Shown in pieces: positions 57,597 to 64,000 of a DNA stretch of 64,000 nucleotides. Both the position numbers and the translations under genes were made by a program. Origin of the DNA: Kiloniellaceae bacterium (GTDB lineage: Bacteria > Pseudomonadota > Alphaproteobacteria > Kiloniellales > J153); the NCBI GenBank assembly GCA_021776095.1, contig JAJFGO010000021.1, positions 310,001 to 374,000 on the forward strand, in the 5' to 3' direction. The notes under the pieces were generated by a model, which saw nothing but the letters and a program-made list of their open reading frames with translations, was not told the origin of the DNA and did not search any database. The stretch's first letter is position 1; each line of letters opens with the position of its first letter.

Positions 57597-57863
57597 TTAG
57601 TTGGCCTTCGGCTTGCAGGGGTTGCAGGCTTTCGCTGCACAGGGATTGCACTTCGCCGCACAGGGATTGCACTTGGCCGCCGCGCAGGGGTTGCATTTCG
57701 CCGCCGCACAGGGATTGCACTTGGCCGCGCAAGGGTTGCACTTCGCCGCACAGGCGGCAATCTGCACCGTGGTATCCGCCGCCTTCGCAGCAGCGCCGGG
57801 AAGGACCATGGCACCGCTCGCCAGGGTCGCGACGCTGAGCGCCAGAACTGTTTTCTTGATCAT
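57597..57863 (-). CDS. Secreted Cys-rich protein with CNPC tandem repeats
   Basis: An 88-residue protein. A signal peptide (MIKKTVLALSVATLASGAMVLPG, cleavage near AAAKA) is followed by six copies of CNPCA[AK]-type units, each with Cys-Asn-Pro-Cys, spaced by AAK or AAAK; 13 cysteines in about 50 mature residues. The simplest reading is a metal-binding (Cu, Zn or similar) or thiol-buffering secreted protein. No modifying enzyme (DUF692/MNIO-type) is adjacent. The repeats are also direct DNA repeats of 18-24 bp at 57613-57755. Confidence 0.85.
   Translation of the reverse strand: MIKKTVLALSVATLASGAMVLPGAAAKAADTTVQIAACAAKCNPCAAKCNPCAAAKCNPCAAAKCNPCAAKCNPCAAKACNPCKPKAN
57613..57755. repeat. Tandem DNA repeats encoding CNPC units
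   Basis: Units of about 18-24 bp such as GCACTTGGCCGC and CAGGGATTGCACTT recur six times in phase with the protein repeats. They are coding repeats, prone to length variation by slippage or recombination, not a CRISPR array. Confidence 0.8.
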
Positions 57864-58127
57864 ATAAGTCGCCTCCTAGAGTGATGCCTTGCCGGCGGTT
57901 TCGCCGGCCACGTTCCTCGGGTCGAAGCCGCAAGTCAGTGCACGTTGCACTTGCGGGCCGGATCGGAGATATCGTGTTCCGTAATAATGGCAACTCGGCC
58001 CAGAATTCACGACTCACGTCTGGGAGTTTTGGTTCACAAGTCCGTGAAAGTTATCACGAATTTGTCCCCGCGCCGGATCGCCGCCGGGCGCTTCCGGGGC
58101 CCTAGGCGCGACGCGACGCCGCGCGGC

Positions 58128-59552
58128 TCAACCCAACCGGGCAAGCAGTCGGACCAGCCATTTGGTCCGCGCGCTGAATAGCTTAGGCAAATAATAGCTG
58201 CCCGCGGCCCGTTTGCTGGCCTCGCCCAATGTCGGGTAAGGCGCGATCATCTGGGCCAGGGCTCCGACCTTCAAGCCCTGGGAAATCGCCAGGACCCAGG
58301 GTTGGATCAACTCGCCGGCCTGGCTGCCGACTATGGAGGCACCCAGGATTTTGCCGCCGGGCGTCGTGATCGCCTTGACCAGCCCGCTGCCGTGCCGTTC
58401 CGCCTGGGCCCGGTCGTTTTCGGCGAACGGCCAGCGCAGGATACGCACCTCACCGTGGGCCTGGCGCGCCGCCTCCTCGGTCAGGCCGACCTGGGCCAGC
58501 TCCGGCGCCGTGTAGGTAACCCAGGGCAGAGCCCGGATATCGACCTTGGCGGGCAAGCGGAACAGCACGTTCTTAATGACGATCCCGGCATGGTATCCGG
58601 CCATGTGGGTGAAATGCGGGCCGCCCGCCGCATCGCCCGCCCCGTAGACCCGGGGATTGCTGGTGCGCAGGCGGCGGTCGACCACCAGGCCGCCCCGGTC
58701 ACGGTCGACGCCCGCCGCTTCCAGGCCCAGATCGTCGAGCGCCGGCGCACGCCCGGCGGCGAGCAGCAGGGTCGAGCCGGCGATGGTTAGATTTTCGCCA
58801 TCGCGCTCGATCCGGACCGCGACCTCCGCCCCGGACCGCTCCACGGCGACCACCTTGGCGCCCTCGTGCAACTCGATCCCGTCGGCCCGCAGGCGATTGC
58901 GCAGGACCGCGACCAGCTCCGGATCGTCCTTGGGCAGAATGCCGCCCATCTCGACGATGCTAACCCGCGCGCCGAGCAGGCGAAACGCCTGTCCCAGCTC
59001 GCAACCGATCGGGCCGCCGCCGATCACGATCAGATGGGCCGGCAGTTGGGTCAGGCCGAACACCGTCTCGTTGGTCAGGAAATCGACCCCATCGAGCCCG
59101 GGAATGGGCGGCACCATGGGGCGCGACCCGGTCGCCACCACAAAGCGCCGGGCGCGGACCCGGACCCCGCCGGCCTCGACCTCCCGGCTGTTGACGAAGC
59201 GCGCGGCGTGGCGCAGCACGGTGACGCCCAGGCCCTCGAAACGCTCGACCGAATCCATCGGGGCAATGGCCTCGATCACGCCGCGCACGTGGTCGTGGAC
59301 ACCGCGAAAATCGACCCGTGGCGCCTCGAAATGAACCCCCAGGGCCGCGGTATGGCGGTGGGTTGCCGCCGCCTTGGCCGCGACCAGCAGGGCCTTGGAG
59401 GGGATGCAGCCGTAATTGAGGCAGTCGCCGCCCATCTCTGCCTTTTCGATCAGAACCGTCTCGGCGCCCATTTGCGAGGCGCCGGCGGCAATCGAAAGGC
59501 CGGCCGAACCCGCGCCCAGCACGCAGATATCGGGCGTCAGCATCCCCGTCAT
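58128..59552 (-). CDS. Mercuric-reductase/dihydrolipoamide-dehydrogenase-like flavoprotein
   Basis: A 474-residue pyridine nucleotide-disulfide oxidoreductase. The FAD motif CVLGAGSAGLSIAAGA opens it, the redox-active disulfide is in GGDCLNYGCIPSKAL, and the NADPH site is VIGGGPIGCELGQAF. Near the C terminus the usual active-site His-Glu (HPTxxE) reads YPTLGE, with Tyr in place of His, as in a subgroup of this family. ATG 59552 is used; ATG 59543 is possible. It follows the TVP38 gene by 52 bp in the same operon. Substrate unknown. Confidence 0.9.
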   Translation of the reverse strand: MTGMLTPDICVLGAGSAGLSIAAGASQMGAETVLIEKAEMGGDCLNYGCIPSKALLVAAKAAATHRHTAALGVHFEAPRVDFRGVHDHVRGVIEAIAPMDSVERFEGLGVTVLRHAARFVNSREVEAGGVRVRARRFVVATGSRPMVPPIPGLDGVDFLTNETVFGLTQLPAHLIVIGGGPIGCELGQAFRLLGARVSIVEMGGILPKDDPELVAVLRNRLRADGIELHEGAKVVAVERSGAEVAVRIERDGENLTIAGSTLLLAAGRAPALDDLGLEAAGVDRDRGGLVVDRRLRTSNPRVYGAGDAAGGPHFTHMAGYHAGIVIKNVLFRLPAKVDIRALPWVTYTAPELAQVGLTEEAARQAHGEVRILRWPFAENDRAQAERHGSGLVKAITTPGGKILGASIVGSQAGELIQPWVLAISQGLKVGALAQMIAPYPTLGEASKRAAGSYYLPKLFSARTKWLVRLLARLG

Positions 59553-59604
59553 GACATTGGGCCCCCTCCCAGGATGCGCCGGGTTTCGGCGTATTTCGGA
59601 CCGG

Positions 59605-60345
59605 TCAGCCGGCGCCGGCCCGGCGCGCCTTGATCTTCTTATAAACCACCGGCAGCACAGCCAAAATGGCCATCCCAACGATCGGGATCAGGATCTCGGG
59701 CGTAAAAATGATCCGCAGGTCGGGACTGCCCCCGGCATCGAGGATCGCGCCCAGGCCGTTGCCCAGACTGGCATAAACAAAGGTGCCGGGGATAATCCCG
59801 ATAAAGGTGCCGATCACATAGACCCGCAAGGACACCCCCAGAAATGCCGGGACCAGATTTACCAGCCAGAACGGGAACAGGGGGATGAGGCGCAGGACCA
59901 GCAAGTAATTGAGGGCATTTTCGCGAAACCCCTCCTCCATGCGGCGCAGGCCCGGGCCTGCCTTGGCCCGCAGGAAATCGCCCAGTGCCGTGCGCGCCGC
60001 CAGAAACACCGCCGTCGCCCCGATGGTGGCGCCGATGACCACACAAAAGGTCGCCGGCACCGTGCTGAACAAGAACCCGGCGGCAATGGTCAGGATCGCC
60101 CCGCCCGGGATGGAGAAGGCGACGACCAGGGCATAGACCCCGACGAAAACCGCGCCGGTCAACCAGGGTTCGCTCTCGACCTGGGCGCTCAGCCAGTGGC
60201 GATGCTCGCGCAGGGCATCCAGGCCGACGTAGCGATCCAGGCCCAGTACGAAAAACAAGATCAGACCGGCGATCAGCACCGCCAAAGGCGCCAGGCGGCC
60301 GAGCAGCCGCCGCTTTCCGGCTTTTGGGCCGCTCGAATTCGTCAT
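59605..60345 (-). CDS. TVP38/TMEM64 family membrane protein (VTT/DedA)
   Basis: A 246-residue protein with about six helices. The VTT core is visible: AFSIPGGAILTIAAGFLFSTVPATFCVVIGATIGATAVFLAARTALGDFL, then RLIPLFPFWLVNLVPAFLGVSLRVYVIGTFIGIIPGTFVYASLG. Proteins of this family act in lipid scrambling or undecaprenyl-phosphate recycling. Its pairing with the disulfide oxidoreductase is one I recall, sometimes as a fusion. ATG 60345 is used. Confidence 0.92.
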   Translation of the reverse strand: MTNSSGPKAGKRRLLGRLAPLAVLIAGLILFFVLGLDRYVGLDALREHRHWLSAQVESEPWLTGAVFVGVYALVVAFSIPGGAILTIAAGFLFSTVPATFCVVIGATIGATAVFLAARTALGDFLRAKAGPGLRRMEEGFRENALNYLLVLRLIPLFPFWLVNLVPAFLGVSLRVYVIGTFIGIIPGTFVYASLGNGLGAILDAGGSPDLRIIFTPEILIPIVGMAILAVLPVVYKKIKARRAGAG

Positions 60346-60542
60346 CCCCACACCCGTTCGTCCCCTCGGCACCTCGGCCCCCCCGATACGCCGGCCCGCC
60401 TTTTTAATATCGCAAGCTAACACGGACCAGTAACCATGGCGTGAAGCCCTCCGGTTGCCATGGGTTTGCCGCTCCCCGGCCCGCCACACGGCCCCTATCG
60501 GGAGAAGCCGGCACCGACAGGCCTGGCAAGGGCCCGGTAGCG

Positions 60543-60571
60543 TTGACAGAGCGGGTGGCGGCTCGTATACA
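60543..60571 (+). promoter_or_regulatory. Near-consensus sigma-70 promoter for rpmH
   Basis: TTGACA (60543-60548), 17-bp spacer, TATACA (60566-60571), 41 bp before the GTG start. The -35 is perfect and the spacing ideal, fitting a ribosomal protein operon. Confidence 0.85.
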
Positions 60572-60612
60572 GCGAGCCGAATTCAATCCTTCCAGACACC
60601 GGAGCAACTGCC

Positions 60613-60747
60613 GTGAAGCGCACCTATCAACCAAGTGTGCTGGTCCGCAAGCGCCGCCACGGGTTTCGTGCCCGTATGGCGACCGCGGGCGGCCGCAACA
60701 TCGTCGCGCGCCGGCGCGCCAAGGGTCGCAAGCGCCTCTCCGCGTAA
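60613..60747 (+). CDS. rpmH: 50S ribosomal protein L34
   Basis: A 44-residue ribosomal protein with a GTG start: [21 protein letters not shown], then [22 protein letters not shown], a diagnostic basic sequence. Preceded by the promoter at 60543-60571. It is followed by rnpA in the universal rpmH-rnpA order. Confidence 0.97.
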   Translation: MKRTYQPSVLVRKRRHGFRARMATAGGRNIVARRRAKGRKRLSA

Positions 60748-60753
60748 GCCGCG

Positions 60754-61185
60754 ATGATGCCCACCATCGGGCGATTAAAGACGCGGCCCGACTTCCTGAA
60801 GGTGGCCGCCGCGCGCGCGAAGTGGGTGACCCCGGGCTTGATCTTGCAGGCCCGCCGGCGCCCGGCGCCGGAGCCGACCATCCAACGCGACCGGCCGGTC
60901 CTTGAGAGCGGCGATCCGGAAATCCGGATCGGATTCACGGTCAGCCGAAAGGTTGGCAACGCGGTTCGGCGCAACCGGGCGCGGCGGCGGCTTCGGGCCG
61001 TGGCCCAGGAGATCATGCCGGGCTGCGGGCGCGCGGGGACCGACTATGTCCTGATCGGGCGCCGCGAGACGCTCGAGCGGCCCTATACGGCCTTGCGCGA
61101 CGACCTGTGCGCGGCGCTCAAACGGCTGGAGCGGGACCGAGGCGCCGGCCGGGCGCCGCGGGTAGGAAGGCAGAGACGCCCATGA
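60754..61185 (+). CDS. rnpA: Ribonuclease P protein component
   Basis: A 143-residue protein subunit of RNase P, which matures tRNA 5' ends. The RNR-like signature appears as GFTVSRKVGNAVRRNRARRRLRAVAQEI, with LKTRPDFLKVAAAR at the start. ATG 60754 or 60757. It is 6 bp after rpmH and overlaps yidD by 4 bp. Confidence 0.93.
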   Translation: MMPTIGRLKTRPDFLKVAAARAKWVTPGLILQARRRPAPEPTIQRDRPVLESGDPEIRIGFTVSRKVGNAVRRNRARRRLRAVAQEIMPGCGRAGTDYVLIGRRETLERPYTALRDDLCAALKRLERDRGAGRAPRVGRQRRP

Positions 61186-61472
61186 CGATTTTTCAGGTCT
61201 TGGCACTTGGCGCGATTCGCGCCTACCAATGGTTCATCCGGCCGATCCTGCCCATGAGCTGCCGCTATTGGCCGAGCTGTTCCGAGTACGCCCTGGAGGC
61301 GGTGCAGCGGCACGGCCCCTGGCGCGGTAGCGCGCTATCGCTCTGGCGCCTGCTGCGCTGCAACCCCTGGGGCGGCTCCGGGATCGACCCGGTCCCGACC
61401 CACGACCGCCCTTTCATTCGCGCCGCGCGCCAGGACGCTAATTGCAACCTCGCGCGCCACGACCACATCTGA
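61182..61472 (+). CDS. yidD: Membrane protein insertion efficiency factor YidD
   Basis: A 96-residue YidD with the conserved SCRYWPSCSEYALEAVQRHG and RLLRCNPWGGSGIDPVP. Aids YidC-dependent membrane insertion. It overlaps rnpA by 4 bp and precedes yidC by 33 bp. Confidence 0.95.
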   Translation: MTIFQVLALGAIRAYQWFIRPILPMSCRYWPSCSEYALEAVQRHGPWRGSALSLWRLLRCNPWGGSGIDPVPTHDRPFIRAARQDANCNLARHDHI

Positions 61473-61505
61473 ACGACCGAGACCGCACCGGATCCAAAAA
61501 AACTC

Positions 61506-63284
61506 ATGGAACAAAAAAACCTAATCCTGGCGATTGCCCTCTCGGTCGCCATTCTGATCGGCTTTCAAGTTTTCGTCGGCGATCAGCAGGTCGCCCCGCC
61601 CGGCGGCGAGGCCGTGACGCAGAGTGCCGGCGGCACAGCCGTACCGACCGCCCCGCCCGGCGGCGTGCCCGCCACTGGTGTACCGGGCGGGCCCAGCGTC
61701 CCGACCGCCGGCCAGGCGCAAAGCATTCCGGCCGCGTCCGCCGAAGTGACCCGCGCCGAAGCGATTAAGCGGGCGCCGCGGGTCCGCATCGAAACCCCGA
61801 CGCTGAGCGGCTCAATCTCTCTGTTGGGTGGCCGGATCGATGACCTGACCTTGACCCAATACCGGGAAACCATCGAGCCCGACAGTCCGGAGATCGTCCT
61901 GTTATCGCCGCAGGATTCGGCCAATCCGTATTTCGCGGACTTCGGCTGGACCGACGCGGGCAGCGGCACGGTCCTGCCCAACGCAGCCACCCTCTGGCAG
62001 TCCGACGGCCATGTCTTGTCGCCGACCCAGCCCGTGACCTTGTCATGGAACAACGGCGCCGGTCTGCGCTTCGAGACCTTCTACGAGATCGACGAGAACT
62101 ATTTCTTCACGGTCACCCAGCGCGTCTACAACGATTCCGACGCCGCGGTCACCCTGCTGCCCTATGGCCTGATCTCGCGCACCGGCACGCCCGATATCCT
62201 GGGCTTCTATATTCTGCACGAAGGGCTGCTCGGCGTTTTCGACGAGACCCTGAAGGAAATCGACTACTCCGATTTGAGCGACGACGGCCCGGTCCAGGTG
62301 GAGACGACCGGCGGCTGGCTGGGCATCACCGACAAGTACTGGCTGGTCGCCCTGGTCCCCGATCAGGAAAAGGCCATCAATGCGCGCTTTCTGCACGACG
62401 GGCGCAGCGGCGCCGACAAGTATCAGACCGATTTCCTTTACGGCGCCGCCAACTTGCAACCCGGCGCCGCGACTGAGATCAAAAGCAATCTTTTCGCCGG
62501 CGCAAAGAAGGTTTTGCTGCTGGACGATTACGAAACCGAGAACGGCATCGCCCGATTCGACTTGGCGGTCGACTTCGGCTGGTTTTATTTCCTGACCAAG
62601 CCCCTGTTCTACGCCCTGCATTACATTACGGACCTGATCGGCAATTTCGGCGTGGCGATCCTGATTCTCACCGTCGGCGTCAAGCTCGTGTTCTTTCCCC
62701 TGGCCAACAAGTCTTACGCGGCCATGGCCAAGATGAAGAAACTGCAGCCGGAGATGATCAAACTGAAGGAACGCTTCGGCGACGACAAGCAGCGCCTGAA
62801 CCAGGAGATGATGGCGCTCTACAAGAAAGAAGGCGCCAATCCCATGGCGGGCTGCCTACCGATCGTGGTTCAGATTCCGGTGTTCTTCGCACTTTACAAG
62901 GTGATGTTCGTCACCATCGAAATGCGCCACGCGCCGTTCTTCGGCTGGATCCAGGACCTCTCCGCCCAGGACCCGACCTCGATCCTGAACGGCTTCGGAC
63001 TGCTGCCCTGGGGGGTGCCGCAGTTGGGCGCGCTGGACCCGATCAACCTAGGCGTCTGGCCGATCCTGATGGGCCTGACCATGTTCCTGCAGCAGCGCTT
63101 GAATCCGCAGCCGCCGGACCCGATCCAGGCCAAGATTTTCCTGTTCATGCCGATCATCTTCACGTTCCTGCTGTCACAGTTCCCGGCCGGCCTGGTGATT
63201 TACTGGACCTGGAACAACACGCTTTCCATCGCCCAGCAGGCCGTGATCATGCGGCGCCACGGCGTACGCATAGGCCGGACGTGA
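61506..63284 (+). CDS. yidC: Membrane protein insertase YidC
   Basis: A 592-residue insertase. An N-terminal anchor (LILAIALSVAILIGFQVFVG) is followed by a low-complexity linker (rich in Ala, Pro, Gly), a periplasmic beta domain, and five-helix core with NFGVAILILTVGVKLVFFPLANKSYAAMAKMKKLQPEMIKLKERFGDD and GCLPIVVQIPVFFALYKVM. Complete length for a Gram-negative type. The last codon overlaps the next start as GTGA. Confidence 0.97.
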   Translation: MEQKNLILAIALSVAILIGFQVFVGDQQVAPPGGEAVTQSAGGTAVPTAPPGGVPATGVPGGPSVPTAGQAQSIPAASAEVTRAEAIKRAPRVRIETPTLSGSISLLGGRIDDLTLTQYRETIEPDSPEIVLLSPQDSANPYFADFGWTDAGSGTVLPNAATLWQSDGHVLSPTQPVTLSWNNGAGLRFETFYEIDENYFFTVTQRVYNDSDAAVTLLPYGLISRTGTPDILGFYILHEGLLGVFDETLKEIDYSDLSDDGPVQVETTGGWLGITDKYWLVALVPDQEKAINARFLHDGRSGADKYQTDFLYGAANLQPGAATEIKSNLFAGAKKVLLLDDYETENGIARFDLAVDFGWFYFLTKPLFYALHYITDLIGNFGVAILILTVGVKLVFFPLANKSYAAMAKMKKLQPEMIKLKERFGDDKQRLNQEMMALYKKEGANPMAGCLPIVVQIPVFFALYKVMFVTIEMRHAPFFGWIQDLSAQDPTSILNGFGLLPWGVPQLGALDPINLGVWPILMGLTMFLQQRLNPQPPDPIQAKIFLFMPIIFTFLLSQFPAGLVIYWTWNNTLSIAQQAVIMRRHGVRIGRT

Positions 63285-64000
63285 GCCCGGGCGGCGCGGC
63301 CGACGGCCCGGCGCCGGACACGGCCGCCCTCGCGCAATCGGACACCGAGCCGACACCCCAAGAGATCGAAGCGGGACGCCACCTCTTCGCGCAAGCCTGC
63401 GAATTTCTCGGCGCCGCCGTGGACGACTCTTGGATGCCGCGCACCGGTGCACCGGAAATCGCCTTCGCCGGGCGCTCCAACGTCGGCAAGTCCAGCCTGG
63501 TCAACGCACTGACCGGCCGCAAAACCCTGGCGCGCACCTCGAACACGCCGGGGCGCACCCGGCAGCTCAATTTTTTCGATCTGGGGGGGCGCCTGATCCT
63601 GGTCGACTTGCCGGGCTATGGCTATGCCCGCGCCGCGAAGACCGAAGTGCAACGCTGGTCGGCCTTGAGCGAGCGTTACCTCAAAGGCCGGCCACAATTG
63701 CGCCGGGTGCTGTTGCTGATCGACTCCCGCCACGGCCTGAAGGATACCGATCAAGGCATCATGGCGGGCCTGGACGAGGCGGCGGTTTCCTATCAAATCG
63801 TGCTGACTAAGGCGGACAAGCCGAAGCCGGCCGCCCTGGCCGAAACCTTGGAGGCCACAGCGCGCGCACTGGTCCGCCGCCCGGCGGCCCATCCGGAGAT
63901 CGCGGTCACCAGCGCCGCGGTGGGCATCGGGATCGCCACCCTGCGGGCCACCCTAGCCGCGCTGGCCGAACCCCAGGCGGTGGCGCCGACGCACGAAGAG
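63281..64000 (+). CDS. engB: Ribosome biogenesis GTPase EngB, 3' end cut off
   Basis: Translated from GTG 63281 (overlapping the yidC stop), 240 codons are visible. The G1 loop FAGRSNVGKSSLVNALTG is near residue 66, G2/G3 in NTPGRTRQLNFF and DLPGYGYA, and G4 in LTKADKP. The N-terminal extension of ~45 residues is acidic and Ala/Pro-rich. The frame is open to the window end, probably within the last residues of the protein. Needed for 50S subunit assembly. Confidence 0.95.
   Translation, partial: MSPGGAADGPAPDTAALAQSDTEPTPQEIEAGRHLFAQACEFLGAAVDDSWMPRTGAPEIAFAGRSNVGKSSLVNALTGRKTLARTSNTPGRTRQLNFFDLGGRLILVDLPGYGYARAAKTEVQRWSALSERYLKGRPQLRRVLLLIDSRHGLKDTDQGIMAGLDEAAVSYQIVLTKADKPKPAALAETLEATARALVRRPAAHPEIAVTSAAVGIGIATLRATLAALAEPQAVAPTHEE

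Noticed and set aside
57613-57755. CRISPR-like direct repeats
   Set aside because: Repeats are 18-24 bp without uniform unique spacers and are in phase with a signal-peptide protein; no cas genes.

Overview
This is one contiguous G+C-rich stretch of bacterial chromosome, most likely from an alphaproteobacterium of the Rhodospirillales type (inference from gene content and order, not from a marker search). Pointers are MipZ, a TipF-like protein, CobS/CobT cobaltochelatase, malyl-CoA lyase beside methylmalonyl-CoA mutase and MeaB, lipid A genes, and the orders bolA-dnaJ-cobS-cobT-rpmB and rpmH-rnpA-yidD-yidC-engB. Nearly all genes are housekeeping; no prophage, transposase, CRISPR array, rRNA or tRNA was seen.

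Layout. 1-5.9 kb: a two-subunit TPP-dependent decarboxylase (minus) divergent from a hydantoinase A/B-GST operon. 6.0-7.8 kb: a TPP riboswitch, a ThiY-like binding protein and TenA (frameshifted). 8-12 kb (minus): malyl-CoA lyase, XerD, a large exported protein and a 46-residue membrane protein that is easy to miss. 12.3-16.7 kb: aroK-aroB, a CNNM/CorC protein, DUF2889 and a ribbon-helix-helix protein. 16.8-27.4 kb: bolA, a J-domain protein, cobS and cobT, then a lipoprotein and rpmB. cobS and cobT are separated by a lower-G+C, opposite-strand block of three genes (M48 protease, small exported protein, CHASE2 membrane protein). 27.5-33.5 kb (minus): meaB, VOC protein, Atm1-like exporter, methylmalonyl-CoA mutase. 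33.6-40.1 kb: adenylate cyclase, HAD phosphatase, a secreted/membrane pair, TipF-like EAL protein, ArsC, FMN reductase. 40.3-46.4 kb: pmbA, then msbA-DUF374-lpxK-lpxL for lipid A. 46.4-52.4 kb: SPOR and M23 envelope proteins, xseA, purD, an unknown protein and mipZ. 52.4-53.0 kb: a 665-bp gene-free stretch with strong RNA-like inverted repeats. 53-57.4 kb: a purine phosphoribosyltransferase, panB (frameshifted), an Fnr regulator with an FNR box, an unknown protein and an orphan histidine kinase. 57.6-60.3 kb: a secreted CNPC-repeat protein, a mercuric-reductase-like flavoprotein and a TVP38 protein. 60.5-64 kb: rpmH-rnpA-yidD-yidC-engB, cut by the window end.

How the genes fit together. CobST supplies cobalamin, which methylmalonyl-CoA mutase needs; MeaB protects that enzyme, and malyl-CoA lyase fits with the mutase in an ethylmalonyl-CoA or propionate-type route. 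The thiamine-pyrimidine salvage genes sit under a TPP switch next to a TPP enzyme. Lipid A, M23, SPOR, YidC, MipZ and TipF-like genes cover envelope and division.

Best leads: the CHASE2/M48 block inside the cobS-cobT pair; the TPP riboswitch with a readable SD-sequestering platform; the CNPC-repeat protein; a promoter-operator motif shared by the mutase and panB; the structured RNA candidates near 52.5-52.9 kb; and compound palindromes that overlap stop codons. The frameshifts in tenA and panB both fall in G-rich runs and may be sequencing errors.
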